This document shows, in pieces, positions 19,622 to 30,935 of a stretch of 64,000 nucleotides of DNA. Every line of letters begins with the position of its first letter. Position 1 is the first letter of the stretch. The translations under genes were made by a program, and so were the position numbers. This DNA comes from Sitta carolinensis (Eukaryota > Chordata > Aves > Passeriformes > Sittidae), in NCBI GenBank assembly GCA_032173965.1, contig JAVUNC010000004.1, positions 5,872,001 through 5,936,000 of the forward strand, in the 5' to 3' direction. Below the pieces are notes generated by a model. That model saw only the letters and a program-made list of their open reading frames with translations, searched no databases and was not told the DNA's origin.

Positions 19622-20319
19622 CCTTTTTACATACCCAAATAATCTACATGGAAAATGAAAATAATTTAGACCCAGCTGTCTGAGGATCAGGCTCTAATCA
19701 TACCAGGACCACACGGGACTTCCTGCAAGGAGAGAACAACTCTCTAGGACTCACGTTTGCAGGGCACAGTAGCTGAAATAGCAACCATTTAGCTGGATGA
19801 CTGAGAGCACAGAAAACACTGCCCAGCTGAATGTCCAAATTATCGCATTCTCCAGGCATTCCTAATACTCAGAGAGCAGGCAAAGGAAGTTTCTGTGAGC
19901 ATTTTTAACACATTCTGGACAGAGCCAGCCAACCCTGCAATGTCTTCCTAGCCCTCCCAACACAGTTCACTGTTACAGCTCACTTACTGCTTGTCACTGG
20001 GGAGCAGCAATCTGCCAGATCAGTGAGGGTATTCTTGCATGAATAAGCATCAACTGCCACAGTTACTGGCTAAGCATTACCTCAGGGAAGGAGAAAGGTG
20101 AGAAATAGTCTGGCACATTTGGAGAGGCATGAGCACTGCCCTGGGTGCTGTCCAGCTGTACAGCTGACCCCTCTGGGAAGGTACCACACCAGGGCTGGAC
20201 CTCTGGCCAGCCTCTCCCATGGGGCTGGGTGACAATGCACCTGCACTTAGAGCCACATCACCATGTTAGGACAGGAAGGCCGTCTCTGGCAGGGAGGTGA
20301 TGCCCACAGGGTTTTGGGG

Positions 20320-20388
20320 ATGGTCTTGTGCACAGCCAGGAGCTTGTGGGTCCCTTCCAACTCAGCATATTCTGTGATTCTGTGATAG
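20320..20388 (+). mobile_element. CR1 3' end
   Basis: Sense-strand ending GGTCCCTTCCAACTCAGC then ATATTCTGTGATTCTGTGAT, the diagnostic octamer-repeat tail of avian CR1. The 5' part (from about 20255) is too diverged to bound. Confidence 0.75.
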
Positions 20389-20769
20389 CTCATGGCTTCT
20401 ACGGCCCTGGCAGTGTAGCGTGATACAGACACCTGGGTTCTACCAGAGCCAGAAATAACATGCTGTTGGCATTCTGCATAATCCCTTGCAGCAGGGCTGC
20501 TTCTACAGACATTCTCTCAGGCCTGTGGCTCCTTAATTGGGTTCCTTAGCTCAGGTAACCTCTGTTCACCCAGAGGGACCTGGCCTATTCCACCTTATCC
20601 TCTGTCAGACTCACCAACTCTTGTCTCTTACAGGCAGACACATTCGTAAGCCTCTCTTATCCTGCCAGTTATGTATTCTTTCTAGAATCTTTCTGACAAC
20701 ATTTCTCACTTGATGTTAAGATTTCAGAAAAAGATTTCCTGATTCTGAATGCATCTTAAGCACAATGTA

Positions 20770-21015
20770 CAGCTCCTAAGCTCCCCAGTATAAGAGAGGC
20801 ACACTGGAGTGAGTCCAGCAAAGGGCCAGGAAGGTGATTAAGGAGTTGGAGCATCTGTCATACCAGGAGAGGCTGAGAGAGCTGCCTAGCCTGGAAAAGG
20901 AAAGGCACAGAGGATTTTGTCAATGTCTAAAAATAACTGATGAGGGGACCTAAAGATACACCCACCCGGGAGTGGCTTCTTTGGTAAGTGGTTATAAGTG
21001 GAAATAAACAGTTCT
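20770..21015 (+). mobile_element. CR1 internal fragment
   Basis: CACTGGAGTGAGTCCAGC, AAAGGGCCAGGAAGGTGAT, CCAGGAGAGGCTGAGAGAG and CTGGAAAAGG match the sense CR1 segment upstream of the usual 3' end. Similarity fades after the AAAATAACTGATGAGG segment, so the copy looks broken at 3'. Confidence 0.65.
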
Positions 21016-24000
21016 TTTTTAGAAGACACAGAGTTATCCTTCCCCATGCAGCCATCCCACAGAGAAGTATTTTATTCCTGTTGGCTGTAACCTTTCTGCA
21101 TGCTGTGTCTGGGAAAGTGACCTCTCTTGTGCCAAAATAGAGAGAAATGCACCTTTGGCATCAGCAGGAAGAAGAAAACAAAAAACTTTGCAGGTGCAGC
21201 ACCTCTTCAACCAGCTGTTCTTTGTGAGGTGGGTATTAGCCCACAGCCTCAGTTTTTGGCCCTCTGCTCTGGCTGTGAGACATGCCCTGTGTGGTTGGGC
21301 AGCCATATTCTGCTTTTAAGCCTCATTGTAAAAGTCTTCAATTCTGTGCTTTTTACTCCTTTGTACATACTGAGAGACCATTCTCCATCCTTTCTAAAGG
21401 GCTCTGGTTGCTAAATGTCATGAACAGATTTGCCCTTGCTTGGATCCAAGGATTCTCTAGCCCAGTTGGTTCTTATCCAACAAGGACTATAGCAGAGGCC
21501 CTTGGGAAGAGTTTTACAAAAACGAAGTAAGTTTGCAGCAGCTCATCTTCAGAATGTTCTTTCCACTTCTGGCTATCAGAGCTACAGGGATTTCTGGAGG
21601 CAAAGGCAGGTCATTGATATTTAACAGCCCTAATGGCCTATTAAGCTGACACAAATGAAGTAAATTATAGGAAAACCTATGAGAGTGTGCAGAATACATA
21701 ATTTGCAGGAACAAGGAGGTCTAAATTCTTTTGCTTGCTTTGGATCTACCACTCATTAGGGTGAAGTTTGATCCTTAATTGTCAAACTAGATAGAGCAAA
21801 GCTTTACATGGCCTTGTACCCCGTACATCACATTTACGATCCCCATCAGCTGTTGAGGATGAAGAGTCCTATTCCATTTTAGCACAGCAGTCCTCCTGCC
21901 TCTTTGGTACTTGTTCTACATCTTACCACTTTGGCTGTACTTTTTTTTGTAATATAGTTAAGCTCAGATACCCATGTGCCATCATTTTCCTGTGGCTTAA
22001 ACAGCTCTGCCTCCCTCTAGGTATTTTGGATGAAAGGCCTGTGGTGCTGTGAGATCTGTGGAGATGAAGGATGCCTAGAGAGAGGAACCAGGAGCTGCTA
22101 CAGGCTGGAAGGTGTGAAGGGAGAGATCTGCAGCTGGCACAGGACACTTTGGTTCCATGACTGCCCAGTAGCCTGCAGCAGCTGAACCTTGGTTACCATT
22201 GGCAAACAACTATGTAACATTTTCCCAGAGTCTTGAACTCTGAGGCTAAAGCCTTGTTTTCAGTGCCTGTCCAGTTTGTTATTCCTCAGCCACAACAGAA
22301 GAGCTTTCCTTTCTCTGCATAAAGCATGACCTTTGGGTAGTGCGTAATAAGTTGGATGATCAGACAATGTTTGTTTCAGACAGAAAACATACAATGACTT
22401 TAAGAAACACACACCCAGGCACAACAATATTTCATGGGAGAGTTTGCTGAAAGGGAAAGGGGGGACAGGGGAAGTTGCACTGACCTTAGATAACACATCT
22501 GAATGAGAACAAAAATAAAATAAACAGAAATTAATCAAGGACACAAAACCAAACTGCTTGGTGATAAGGACTCAAACAGGCAATAAACAAGCTGTGGCAT
22601 GGTTTCTCTGTGATGTCTGTGGAACTGTGTTATTCCAGCTCTGTGCCTAGCATGGTGCAGGGGGCTGAGTTTGATGGGATGCTCAAGGATCTCTCGGACA
22701 TGAGCAGAGGTTTTGTTTGCTGGGAGAATAGAAGGCTAATTCTTATTTTTGTTGGTTTTGGCAAACAGGTGTCATGGCACTCATAAGTAAAGGGATGAAC
22801 GTTCCCCATGCCACATGGCACGTTAATATGCCAGACTGAAAACAGTGATAGCTGCAACCAAAGTGAAATGGCATTTAAATCAGTACTTTACTGGAAAAAG
22901 AAAGCCCTGCCCAATTTTTGTCCTCTTCCTGGCAGTTCTCTCTCACTTCCACTCAGGTTTTTCTCTACTCCAGTTAAGGCCTCCTCCTTGACTTTCATGT
23001 CAGAGTATTGTAAGAAGAAACAGAGAAAAAAGAAAAAGAAGTGCTAGCCAATTAATTCCACCCTCCTATCCCAGCCCTTTGTATGCTGCTGAGTATCACG
23101 TGTTTGGAAAGCCTGGAAAAGCGCACTCCGGCTCACTTCTGATGACTGGGATGGAAGAAGGGATGTACCCTTGAACCATCTCTTCTTCTCCTAGTGCTTT
23201 TAGAAGCATCTGAAGTGGGGTGCAGTGAGTTACTTCTTGCAGTGAGAAGTAACACAACAAGGTATTTGAAGATCAGTGCTGTGGGAGTACTGGGGAAGGA
23301 GGAACTTGCCAGGTGCTCCCATATCAATGTAGTGAAGAGCGAGGTCGAACAATATCCGTTGCAGTGGAATTTCCATGGCCTGCAATGAGTTTTGGATTGG
23401 GTCCCTGAGTCAGGCCAGACATGGATTACTTCTATAGACTAAAGTACTAGAAAGTCTGATGACTGCATGCTTCCTGCTCATTTAATTTTATTAACCTCTT
23501 GATTTTTTTCCTGTTATTACTGCGGCTGGCTGTGTAGGAAGCTCCTGTTAGTTGTGCAGGTGTCAGACTTTTGGAGTTTGTACAACCTTGCTCTGGACAG
23601 AGGGTGTTTCCTGTCTGAGGGCCTGGCTTGTCACACCTAGCAACAAAAAGATGGAAGTACAAAATAGCATCCACCTTTTGCACATAGAATCATATAAATG
23701 GTAGGAAATCTCTCAAATGAGTGAAGGCAGGTCTCTGTTGTCCATATCCATTAATTGTCTTCTCTAATGATAAAGCCTGAGAGGAAAAAAAAAAGTTTCT
23801 ATTTTGTTCCACTGATTTCACTTCCAGCCTTAGTATTTTTGTACTAATCTGTCTTCCAGAGGACAGGAGAATTCAGAAAGGCTAAATAGTGCTACAATTT
23901 ATACTTCTTGGAAGGCTGCACCTGTCTATAATATTTTCAAAATTATCAGAACTCTTTTAACTTCATCATTGGCATCAAGTGTGAGATCAAGCCACAGTAT

Positions 24001-24964
24001 CATCAACACAAATGGGACTAGTTTGTTTTACTACTGTTTAGAAGACTGAAAGGAACAGTAGACTTTAGACATGCTTATCCTCATCCAAAATTATGTTACA
24101 CTTCAGACTGAGACCAGGGATGATCCACACTTGGGAACCTCTGTGGTGCTTGTTGGGTTCACATGGCATGAAAACACAGGAATGCAAAGACAAGCTACAC
24201 CTGATGGTAGGTTTGCTCATGAGATACAACAGCATGGAGTGGCATTTCTCCAGCCACAGGGAGAAATTTGAAGAGCTTAAACAAATACCTGCCATAAGTG
24301 TAGGGCCTGAGTAGATGAACTGCTGAGGTCTCTTTCTGCCTTGTTTTAGGAGGCCTAGTCCATAGTCACCATGTTCCCTGTCTCAGACGATGCTAATGCC
24401 CAGAGTCACAGGAATCCTTCAAGGAACAGTCAGCAGCACAGCCTGGGCTCCTCGTTTGGGGAGAAAAGGGGAGTTCAGGCCCGTGGAGGTGAGCCCTGCC
24501 CTGCCCCATGGCCCCAGCTGCAATGAGCCCTTCCCGGTCGCTGTGACACCATTTTACCCTAATTCCAGCAGGGCCTAAAATAAAACGCACATTTCAAGAA
24601 CAGGAAGGTTCTCCTGCTCCCTTCCCCATCCCCCAGATCAGTGGGATGAAGTTGGTGCTGAACTTTGGTGGTATCTCCCACAAGAAGATTTCTGAGGGCT
24701 TTTGTTTCTCTCTGCTGACTCTACAGGCAATCCAGGCCTCACTTCAGCAGGAACCTCCTCTGCTTCCACACCCTCAAAAGCACCTTTCGTACATTAGGGA
24801 CAGGGGAGGCTTCCATTAACTGCTGTCAGACGGATTCAGCATTTGCCAAGTTTGATACTATGATGCTGGAAGAGTGCTTGGAGAACCATTGCAAGGCTGT
24901 GCAGAAACAAGGTGTTTAGGAAAGAAGCAGGCAGCTTTTAAAGCAGATTTTCAATAACAACACA
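21016..24964. other. Intergenic stretch, no gene recognised
   Basis: No conserved protein, RNA gene or clear repeat family seen. A purine-rich run (about 23014-23041) and a possible very short CR1 remnant near 23688 (ATAGAATCATATAAATGG) are the only notable items. Confidence 0.4.
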
Positions 24965-25340
24965 GAACATCTCCCTATAAGGACAGGCTGAGAGATCTGG
25001 GGCTCGAGAAAAGAAGGCTCCAGGGAGGCCCTAGAGCTCCTTCCAATACCTGGAGGGCCTACAAAAGGGCTGGAGTGACAGGACAGCGGGCAGGGGTGGC
25101 TTTAAACTAACAGAGGACAGGTTTAGATTAATTATTAGGAAAAAATTCTCTGTGAGGGTGATGAGGCCCTGGCACAGAGAAGCTGTGGCTGCCCAATCCC
25201 TGGAAATGTCAAAGGCCAGGCTGGATGGGCCTTGGAGCAGCCTGGTTTGGTGGAAGGTATCCTTGCCCATGGAAAGGGTTGGAATGAGATGAGGTTTAAC
25301 ATCCTTCCCAACCCAAAGCATTCTGTGATTCTATGATTTT
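24965..25340 (+). mobile_element. CR1 LINE 3' fragment with intact tail
   Basis: Sense copy running from GGACAGGCTGAGAGATCTGG through GAGGCCCTGGCACAGAGAAG, AGGCCAGGCTGGATGGGCC and CTTGGAGCAGCCTGG to the end AGCATTCTGTGATTCTATGA. About 375 bp, 5'-truncated as usual for CR1. Confidence 0.92.
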
Positions 25341-26384
25341 ACATGCTGTGCGTCCTAATTGCAATAAGGGACAGTGTTTATGAACAGCAGTGGAACCTTT
25401 TAACCCATAGGCTTGAAACAGGATGGATAACAAGAGGAAGGAAGGAAGGAAGTGCCATCAGTCCTGTTTTATTGCCAGAGACACTTGAGGCATGCACTGG
25501 CTCATCCGGGATCTCAGACCTAGGATCAGCCAACCCAAATTTTAGGGACAATGTGCAGGAATTAAAAAGATTTCTTTCTCAAGAAGGCACAGTAAAACAA
25601 TTTCAGGAGCAAGGGGCATTCTGTGAATAGCTGTCATAAGGCACGTAGGGACATCTTTGGAATGAAGATGGCTTTCACACGTTCAGCCTAATGGTCAGGG
25701 AGGGCCAAGCCTGTGCTCACAGGATTGAGCTGAAGCAGGAACTCTAGTAGAGCTTTTCCTCTGTGCATGAACAATTGGGGGAAGCTCTGTCGTTTTGAGG
25801 AATTTCCAAGGACAGTAAATTACATACTCGATCACAGCTCTACTATGTTTTGAGGGAAGGCATTTGGAAATTAATATTTCTCATTAAGTTTTAAATAGGG
25901 CATGCATACAGCTCCGCTGCTCACAAGCACCCTGAAACCTGGCTGCCACAGCACTCTCTGTCCTGTTGAGGTGAGTTTAAGCAGATCCTGGGTTGGCAGT
26001 AGCCAACCTTGTAAGTAGACCCTGGCTATCTGTGTGCCTCCTGTTCTCTGCTGTCAAACAAGGATGATATTTACTGTCTCTCCTTCACAAGGTGCTTAGA
26101 CAGACCCTGGGGCAGGAAAAACCCATCAGTGATTGCACAAATAATCGGATAAGGCAAGTCTTGTGGAAGTACCTAGAAGGCAAATGAGATGTGGCTCCCT
26201 TTTCATCCTGAATAAAGGAATTCAATGCCAGGAGTAGGATATTAGATGACCTCTGAGGTCTTCCTGAAACAAGTATTACTTTATGTAAATCAGCCAATAG
26301 CATTGACATGAGGGAGTTTAGTTTTTTTCCTGGGCCAGGGAAAACTTCTGTTTATTCAAAAGTGGCCCACTGGAAGGTGTCTGA

Positions 26385-26790
26385 AGGGTGGGCTAGATAC
26401 TGTCATCATGGGCTGACCCTGGTCTGAAGCTAAACACCCACACAGCCACTCACTTACTGCCCATCTGCCAGCAGGATGGAGGAGAGAATAGGATGAGAAA
26501 AAGTGCAAAAACCAGTGGATTGAGATTAATAAAAGTAAATAGGGAAAGAAAGAGGAAAGAAAGATGAAAAAAAAAAAAGCGATGTGGAGGAAATCCTTCA
26601 CTACTTCCCACAAGCAGATGTATATCCAGAAAATGTCCAAGCAATGGCAAGTTTGGAAGATAACCCTGACTTCCACCACTACTTTTGGTACTGAACATGA
26701 TGTTATATGGTTTGAAACATCCTTTTTTGTGAATTCAAGTCATCTTTCCCTCTTGTAATCCCTCCAACCTTCATCTCACTCACTACAGAG
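26385..26790. mobile_element. Possible degraded avian LTR (endogenous retrovirus remnant)
   Basis: The segment GCTGACCCTGGTCTGAAGC, the A/G-rich middle, CACAAGCAGATGTATATCC, CCACTACTTTTGGTACTGAA and CATGATGTTATATGGTTTG resembles solo LTRs I recall from songbird genomes. No paired LTR, terminal TG/CA pair or target duplication could be established, and no viral gene is present. Assignment is tentative. Confidence 0.35.
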
Positions 26791-26849
26791 TCAGTGGGAA
26801 GAAAAGGAAAGCCTTGATGTTCTGCAAATGCTGCTCAGTGATAGCCAAA

Positions 26850-29800
26850 AGATTGGTATGGTATCAACACTGTTTCAGCCACAAATCCAAAACAAAGAAC
26901 CTTATGAGGAAAGTTAATTCAATACCAACACACCCATCTTTGGATTTCTCAGATGGGAATCATGGTGGAGAGGGGAGGGTTTGGGGGCAGAATTCATTGC
27001 AGGCTTCCACAGGAGCAAACTGAAGTTTGTAGAAAAGATATAAACTGTGTGGATTAAGGCTACAACATTCATGTCATGTCATGGGATGGCTCTGAGAGGG
27101 AAACTTCTTCCAGGCCACCATCAACAGCAGATAAGCTCTTGGAATAGTCTGCAAATGTAGTCAAAAACTGCTTAACAAAGTCCACTGGTGCAGCATTATA
27201 ACATGCAAATATAGCAGTGTAATTACTAGACAACCTGAATTATCTGCTCTGCAGGAGCTAGTCTTTTCTGAAAAGAAAACCCAGCTAAACAAACGAGGAA
27301 TCGATCGTTCATCCATCAGGGAGAAACAAGCCATTGCAAATCTTTTGCTACCTCTTTCCCATTTTACCTGTACCTGCCTTACTCACCTTATGCATTCTGT
27401 CTCATTCACATTCTTAATACAACTGGTTCAGGGCCTCTATCACAGCCCCACAGTTCGTGCCCTCACCCAGTGCTGGCTCAGTCCTCTCAGGATGCTGCCC
27501 AGCACAGATAAGGGGGATGAGCTCCTGCTCCTCACCAGCAGGGCAGGTGCAGGATCAGATTAACCCATGGGCGGTAACTGCTCCCAGGCAGGCTGAGCCA
27601 CATGCAGGATCATTTGAGAAATAAACTCTGCATAAACATGTAATTGGGGTGGATCTGCTCATGAATGTTAATCGAACCTCTTTTGAAGCTCACGGTCCTA
27701 AGAAACTGTTTCATGGAAAACTGGAAATGGTTTTCTGCAAGGAGTTTGGTTTTACTGTAGATTCATCCCATTTGATCTTAAAAAGCCATCATTCTTGCAC
27801 AGGCTGAGATCAATTCCAGCAGCAAACCATTTCAGTTCCAAGTGCAATACAACCTCAAAATGATTATGTCCTCACAGATGATACAATTCACTTCCTTGCT
27901 CGTCTGCTGTCTTCTGGCAAACTGTGAATCACAGCCCTGAGTAGGTAGGTTTCTTGGTCAGGATGAATGGGTTAAAAAAAGGAACTCTAGTAAAGGCTGC
28001 ACTGGTCTTTTGTGTTATAACAATGAGAGGAAGCTCTGCCTAGTTTGAGGAATTTCCCACGTCTCCAATTCAGATGTTGGAGAACTGCTTTATTAAGCCT
28101 GCCTAGGAGGTGTTAAAAAAATAAAAATAACTAAGAAGATCAGGACAAAGATATCTTCCAAGTGCCTACGTATGTTCTCTTTGTTTGCTTTTTAAACCTG
28201 GATCACCAGAGGCAAACTCAGACTAATTTAGAGAAGTTAAACAGTGACAGATGCCAAATAGGTACAGCATGCTCCTACTGAGCTGCCTGACCCATCACTG
28301 AGTTCAGACAAGTGTCACTGCTACCCAGGTGCTAAAGATTTGCCCCTAAATTTCTTTAAATATCATTAATTCTGTAATGTTGCCAGACATTACTGGACAG
28401 GTTAAGTGACAGAAACAGATGAGGAATTTTCTGGGTGAGAGGAAAATCTATGGGTTGCAAAATACCATTTTCATCATGCAACAGCAAGTGATGGAAGCAG
28501 GAGAAATGGAACCTCAGGCTTTCAAATTCACAACATCCTTTGCCTTGCTATTCCCTTGCTTGTCACAAGCTCATTGCTTCTTAAAACTCTCACCAAATGT
28601 GTGAGTTACAGCACTCAAACAAAAACAATAAAAATCCAAAAGCTTCTTGTAGGTGAGCATTGCTTTGCTTTGATGGGGAGAGAGAAACAAGGTTGTACAG
28701 GGTCACACCACAGCACTGCTTTTTTTCTGAATCATGACCATTTAAGCAAAGTAGATACTGCTGCACCAGAGATGTTTTGAAAAGGAGCAGAACTTTTAGG
28801 GATATAGACATCAACGGAGGTGAAAGCATCAGAAAACCTCCCTGTAACCCCCCCGACACTGAACACTGGTAGCAGCACTCCAGTACAACCCCATAAAATT
28901 TGCTTTCATTTAAACAGCTGAAAACACAGATAGAAAAAAATGGAAACAAGATAAATGTGATGCTCAAAGACACTATACAGCAGTTTCTCAACCTGTGGCT
29001 GTGGGTACCCCAAGTCCCTCTCCCGTCAGAAAGTTTCACCTAATGAAACCAAAGGGAGATCACTCTTTAAAGAAACAAACCCACCGTTCTATACAGCTAA
29101 CAAAATACCATGCCTGCACCTGCACTGCAAATGCCAGCCACTGTAAGTACGAAACAAAGTGGAAAAAAATTCTAAATGCTAATGCAGTTGACTTTTTTTT
29201 CTCTGAAACTCTGTAGCACAATTTTGGAGGTAATAAATGCAATGAGGATTAACGCAGCATTTCCATGCACGTCCCTCTTTATTTCTGCAGCCTCAAGTTT
29301 AAACTAAAGCAATCAAAACCTCTATTAGCATTCACTAGCCAAGAGAACAGGCATTTTGTCAGGAGCTCGAATAGCTGAATTCATACCCCTAACAGCCAAA
29401 GGTATCCTACAGAAAACTGCCAACTAATCACCACAAAATGAAACTTGTGCCGATTGCAGTTCCCCTGGCAGAACCTGCAGCAGGTTTGCTGGTGGTACAG
29501 TTTGCACCACACTGTCAGAATCCAGACCCAAAAATTCCTTCAAGCCATCCTTTGCCTGCCCCAAAGTGTTAAAGCAACGTCACATTTCAGCATCCATACC
29601 TGTAGGGCAGCAAGTGCTGGTTCTGTCCGAGTCTTTTCCAAACTTGTCTTCTTGTGCTGGGATGGAAACTTCCCATCCAAGTGTCACCTCCTGCCTCAGC
29701 CTGTGCCCTTTGTTTTCCCAGGATCTCGAGACACACCTGCTTTTCCCTGTGTGCTGTTGCTTCTTGGGCTTGGGGTTTGTTTTTTTGTTTTGCTTTTCTT

Positions 29801-30240
29801 TTCGGGACAAATCAAACAGCCCGTGGAGCAATTCTCAGTGAGTGAGAGAAAGAACCTTTTGGCTTGTGGTGATTTAATCAAGCAAACCCCGTGACCTCCC
29901 TTTCCTGCGATCAGTGGGAACTGATCCCTTCTCCACCAGCGCAGGGTGGAGTTGCAGCTAAAAAGCACGAGCTTGAAAGCTGGAAGGGCAGGACAGGTCT
30001 TCCTCCTCTGTTTGTTTTCAGAGAACATGGTGATTCCTGCTGCTCTGAAACACGGAGGTGACCTCTGGCGAGGAAGGAACCTGGAAATATTTTCTAAGCA
30101 ATTTCCTGCTGCTGGGGGGAAAGTGGGTGTAAGGGACACTTGGGCGGGGGTGCTAACAGAGCTTCTGGGGAGTGTGATTTCAAGATGAGCAGAACACTTT
30201 TTTGGTCATCAGGGGTGTGGAAGCAAAAGAAATTACCTTT
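26850..30240. other. Intergenic stretch, no gene recognised
   Basis: Several open frames of up to about 150 codons occur on both strands near 28590-29039 and 29445-30139, but they overlap each other antisense and none resembles a known protein. No repeat family was recognised. Confidence 0.4.
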
Positions 30241-30241
30241 C

Positions 30242-30267
30242 TTTTTTTTTTTTTTTTTTTTTTTTTT
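30242..30267. repeat. Poly(T) tract, 26 nt
   Basis: Uninterrupted T run. Read on the minus strand it is poly(A), but no AATAAA lies within 30 nt upstream on that strand, so a retroposed mRNA tail is not supported. Confidence 0.95.
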
Positions 30268-30699
30268 ACCCAGGGTAAACTTGTCTGAGAGTCTCAGTTT
30301 TCACTATACTGAATAATCTGGAGCCTACAGGTGCTCCTCAGACCTTCAGCTATGGTGCATTTCATTTCAAGCGGTGCTGAGATACTCTGCAAAGTAATAA
30401 TGGAGAGCCATTCCACATGGAGCTTGTGTTTAGCAACACCCCACCCAACGCAGCTGTGTCACAAGGGACCCTTGTCAAGGTGTGGAAGAAATCTGGGCAG
30501 GCTCATGCATCAAGAAGAACAACTTTTCCTGGAATAGCCTATAAGCTGTGCTGTGCAGGTCCTTTTGCGTCCAGCTGGGGCTCTCAGAGTGGGTTTTTCA
30601 AGCATTAGCCAAATGACTGCACCCCTGGAAGGTGGGGAAGGTGCCCCACAGCTCAGTCCTGGTTATGCTGATAAATGAAGGACACTAATGGCTTCCTTA

Positions 30700-30935
30700 T
30701 AATCACAGAATCATGAAAAGGTTTTGGTTGGACAAGACTTCTAAGACCATGGAGTCCATCCATTAATGCTGCATTGCCAAGCCCACTGTTAATCTGTGTC
30801 CCTAAGCACCAATCCACATCTTTTAAGTCCTTCCACCAATTCCCTGCACAATGTGTTCCTTGCTGCTGTCTCTCCTGCCTTTGCACCATCCCTGATGTTC
30901 TTGCAAAGTAGCTGCAGTCCCATGGCCCAACACCA
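30700..30935 (-). mobile_element. CR1 LINE 3' fragment
   Basis: Low end TAATCACAGAATCATGAAAA then GGTTTTGGTTGGACAAGAC is the antisense CR1 terminus, followed by GTCCCTAAGCACCAATCCAC and CACCAATTCCCTG. It is diverged, with the distal boundary approximate. Confidence 0.82.

Noticed and set aside
25031..25321. Minus-strand open frame of 96 codons, with similar frames at 49510-49827 and 56766-57229
   Set aside because: All are antisense readings of CR1 3' regions; they resemble one another only because the repeats do.
26356..26698. Hydrophobic Phe/Leu/Ser-rich minus-strand frames, possibly membrane proteins
   Set aside because: They are translations of an A/G-rich low-complexity run inside the LTR-like segment.
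28590..29039. 149-codon open frame on the minus strand
   Set aside because: It overlaps other frames on the opposite strand, shows no splice-flanked conservation and no family resemblance.
29445..30139. Overlapping open frames on both strands
   Set aside because: Several mutually antisense frames in moderately GC-rich DNA; none resembles a protein I know.
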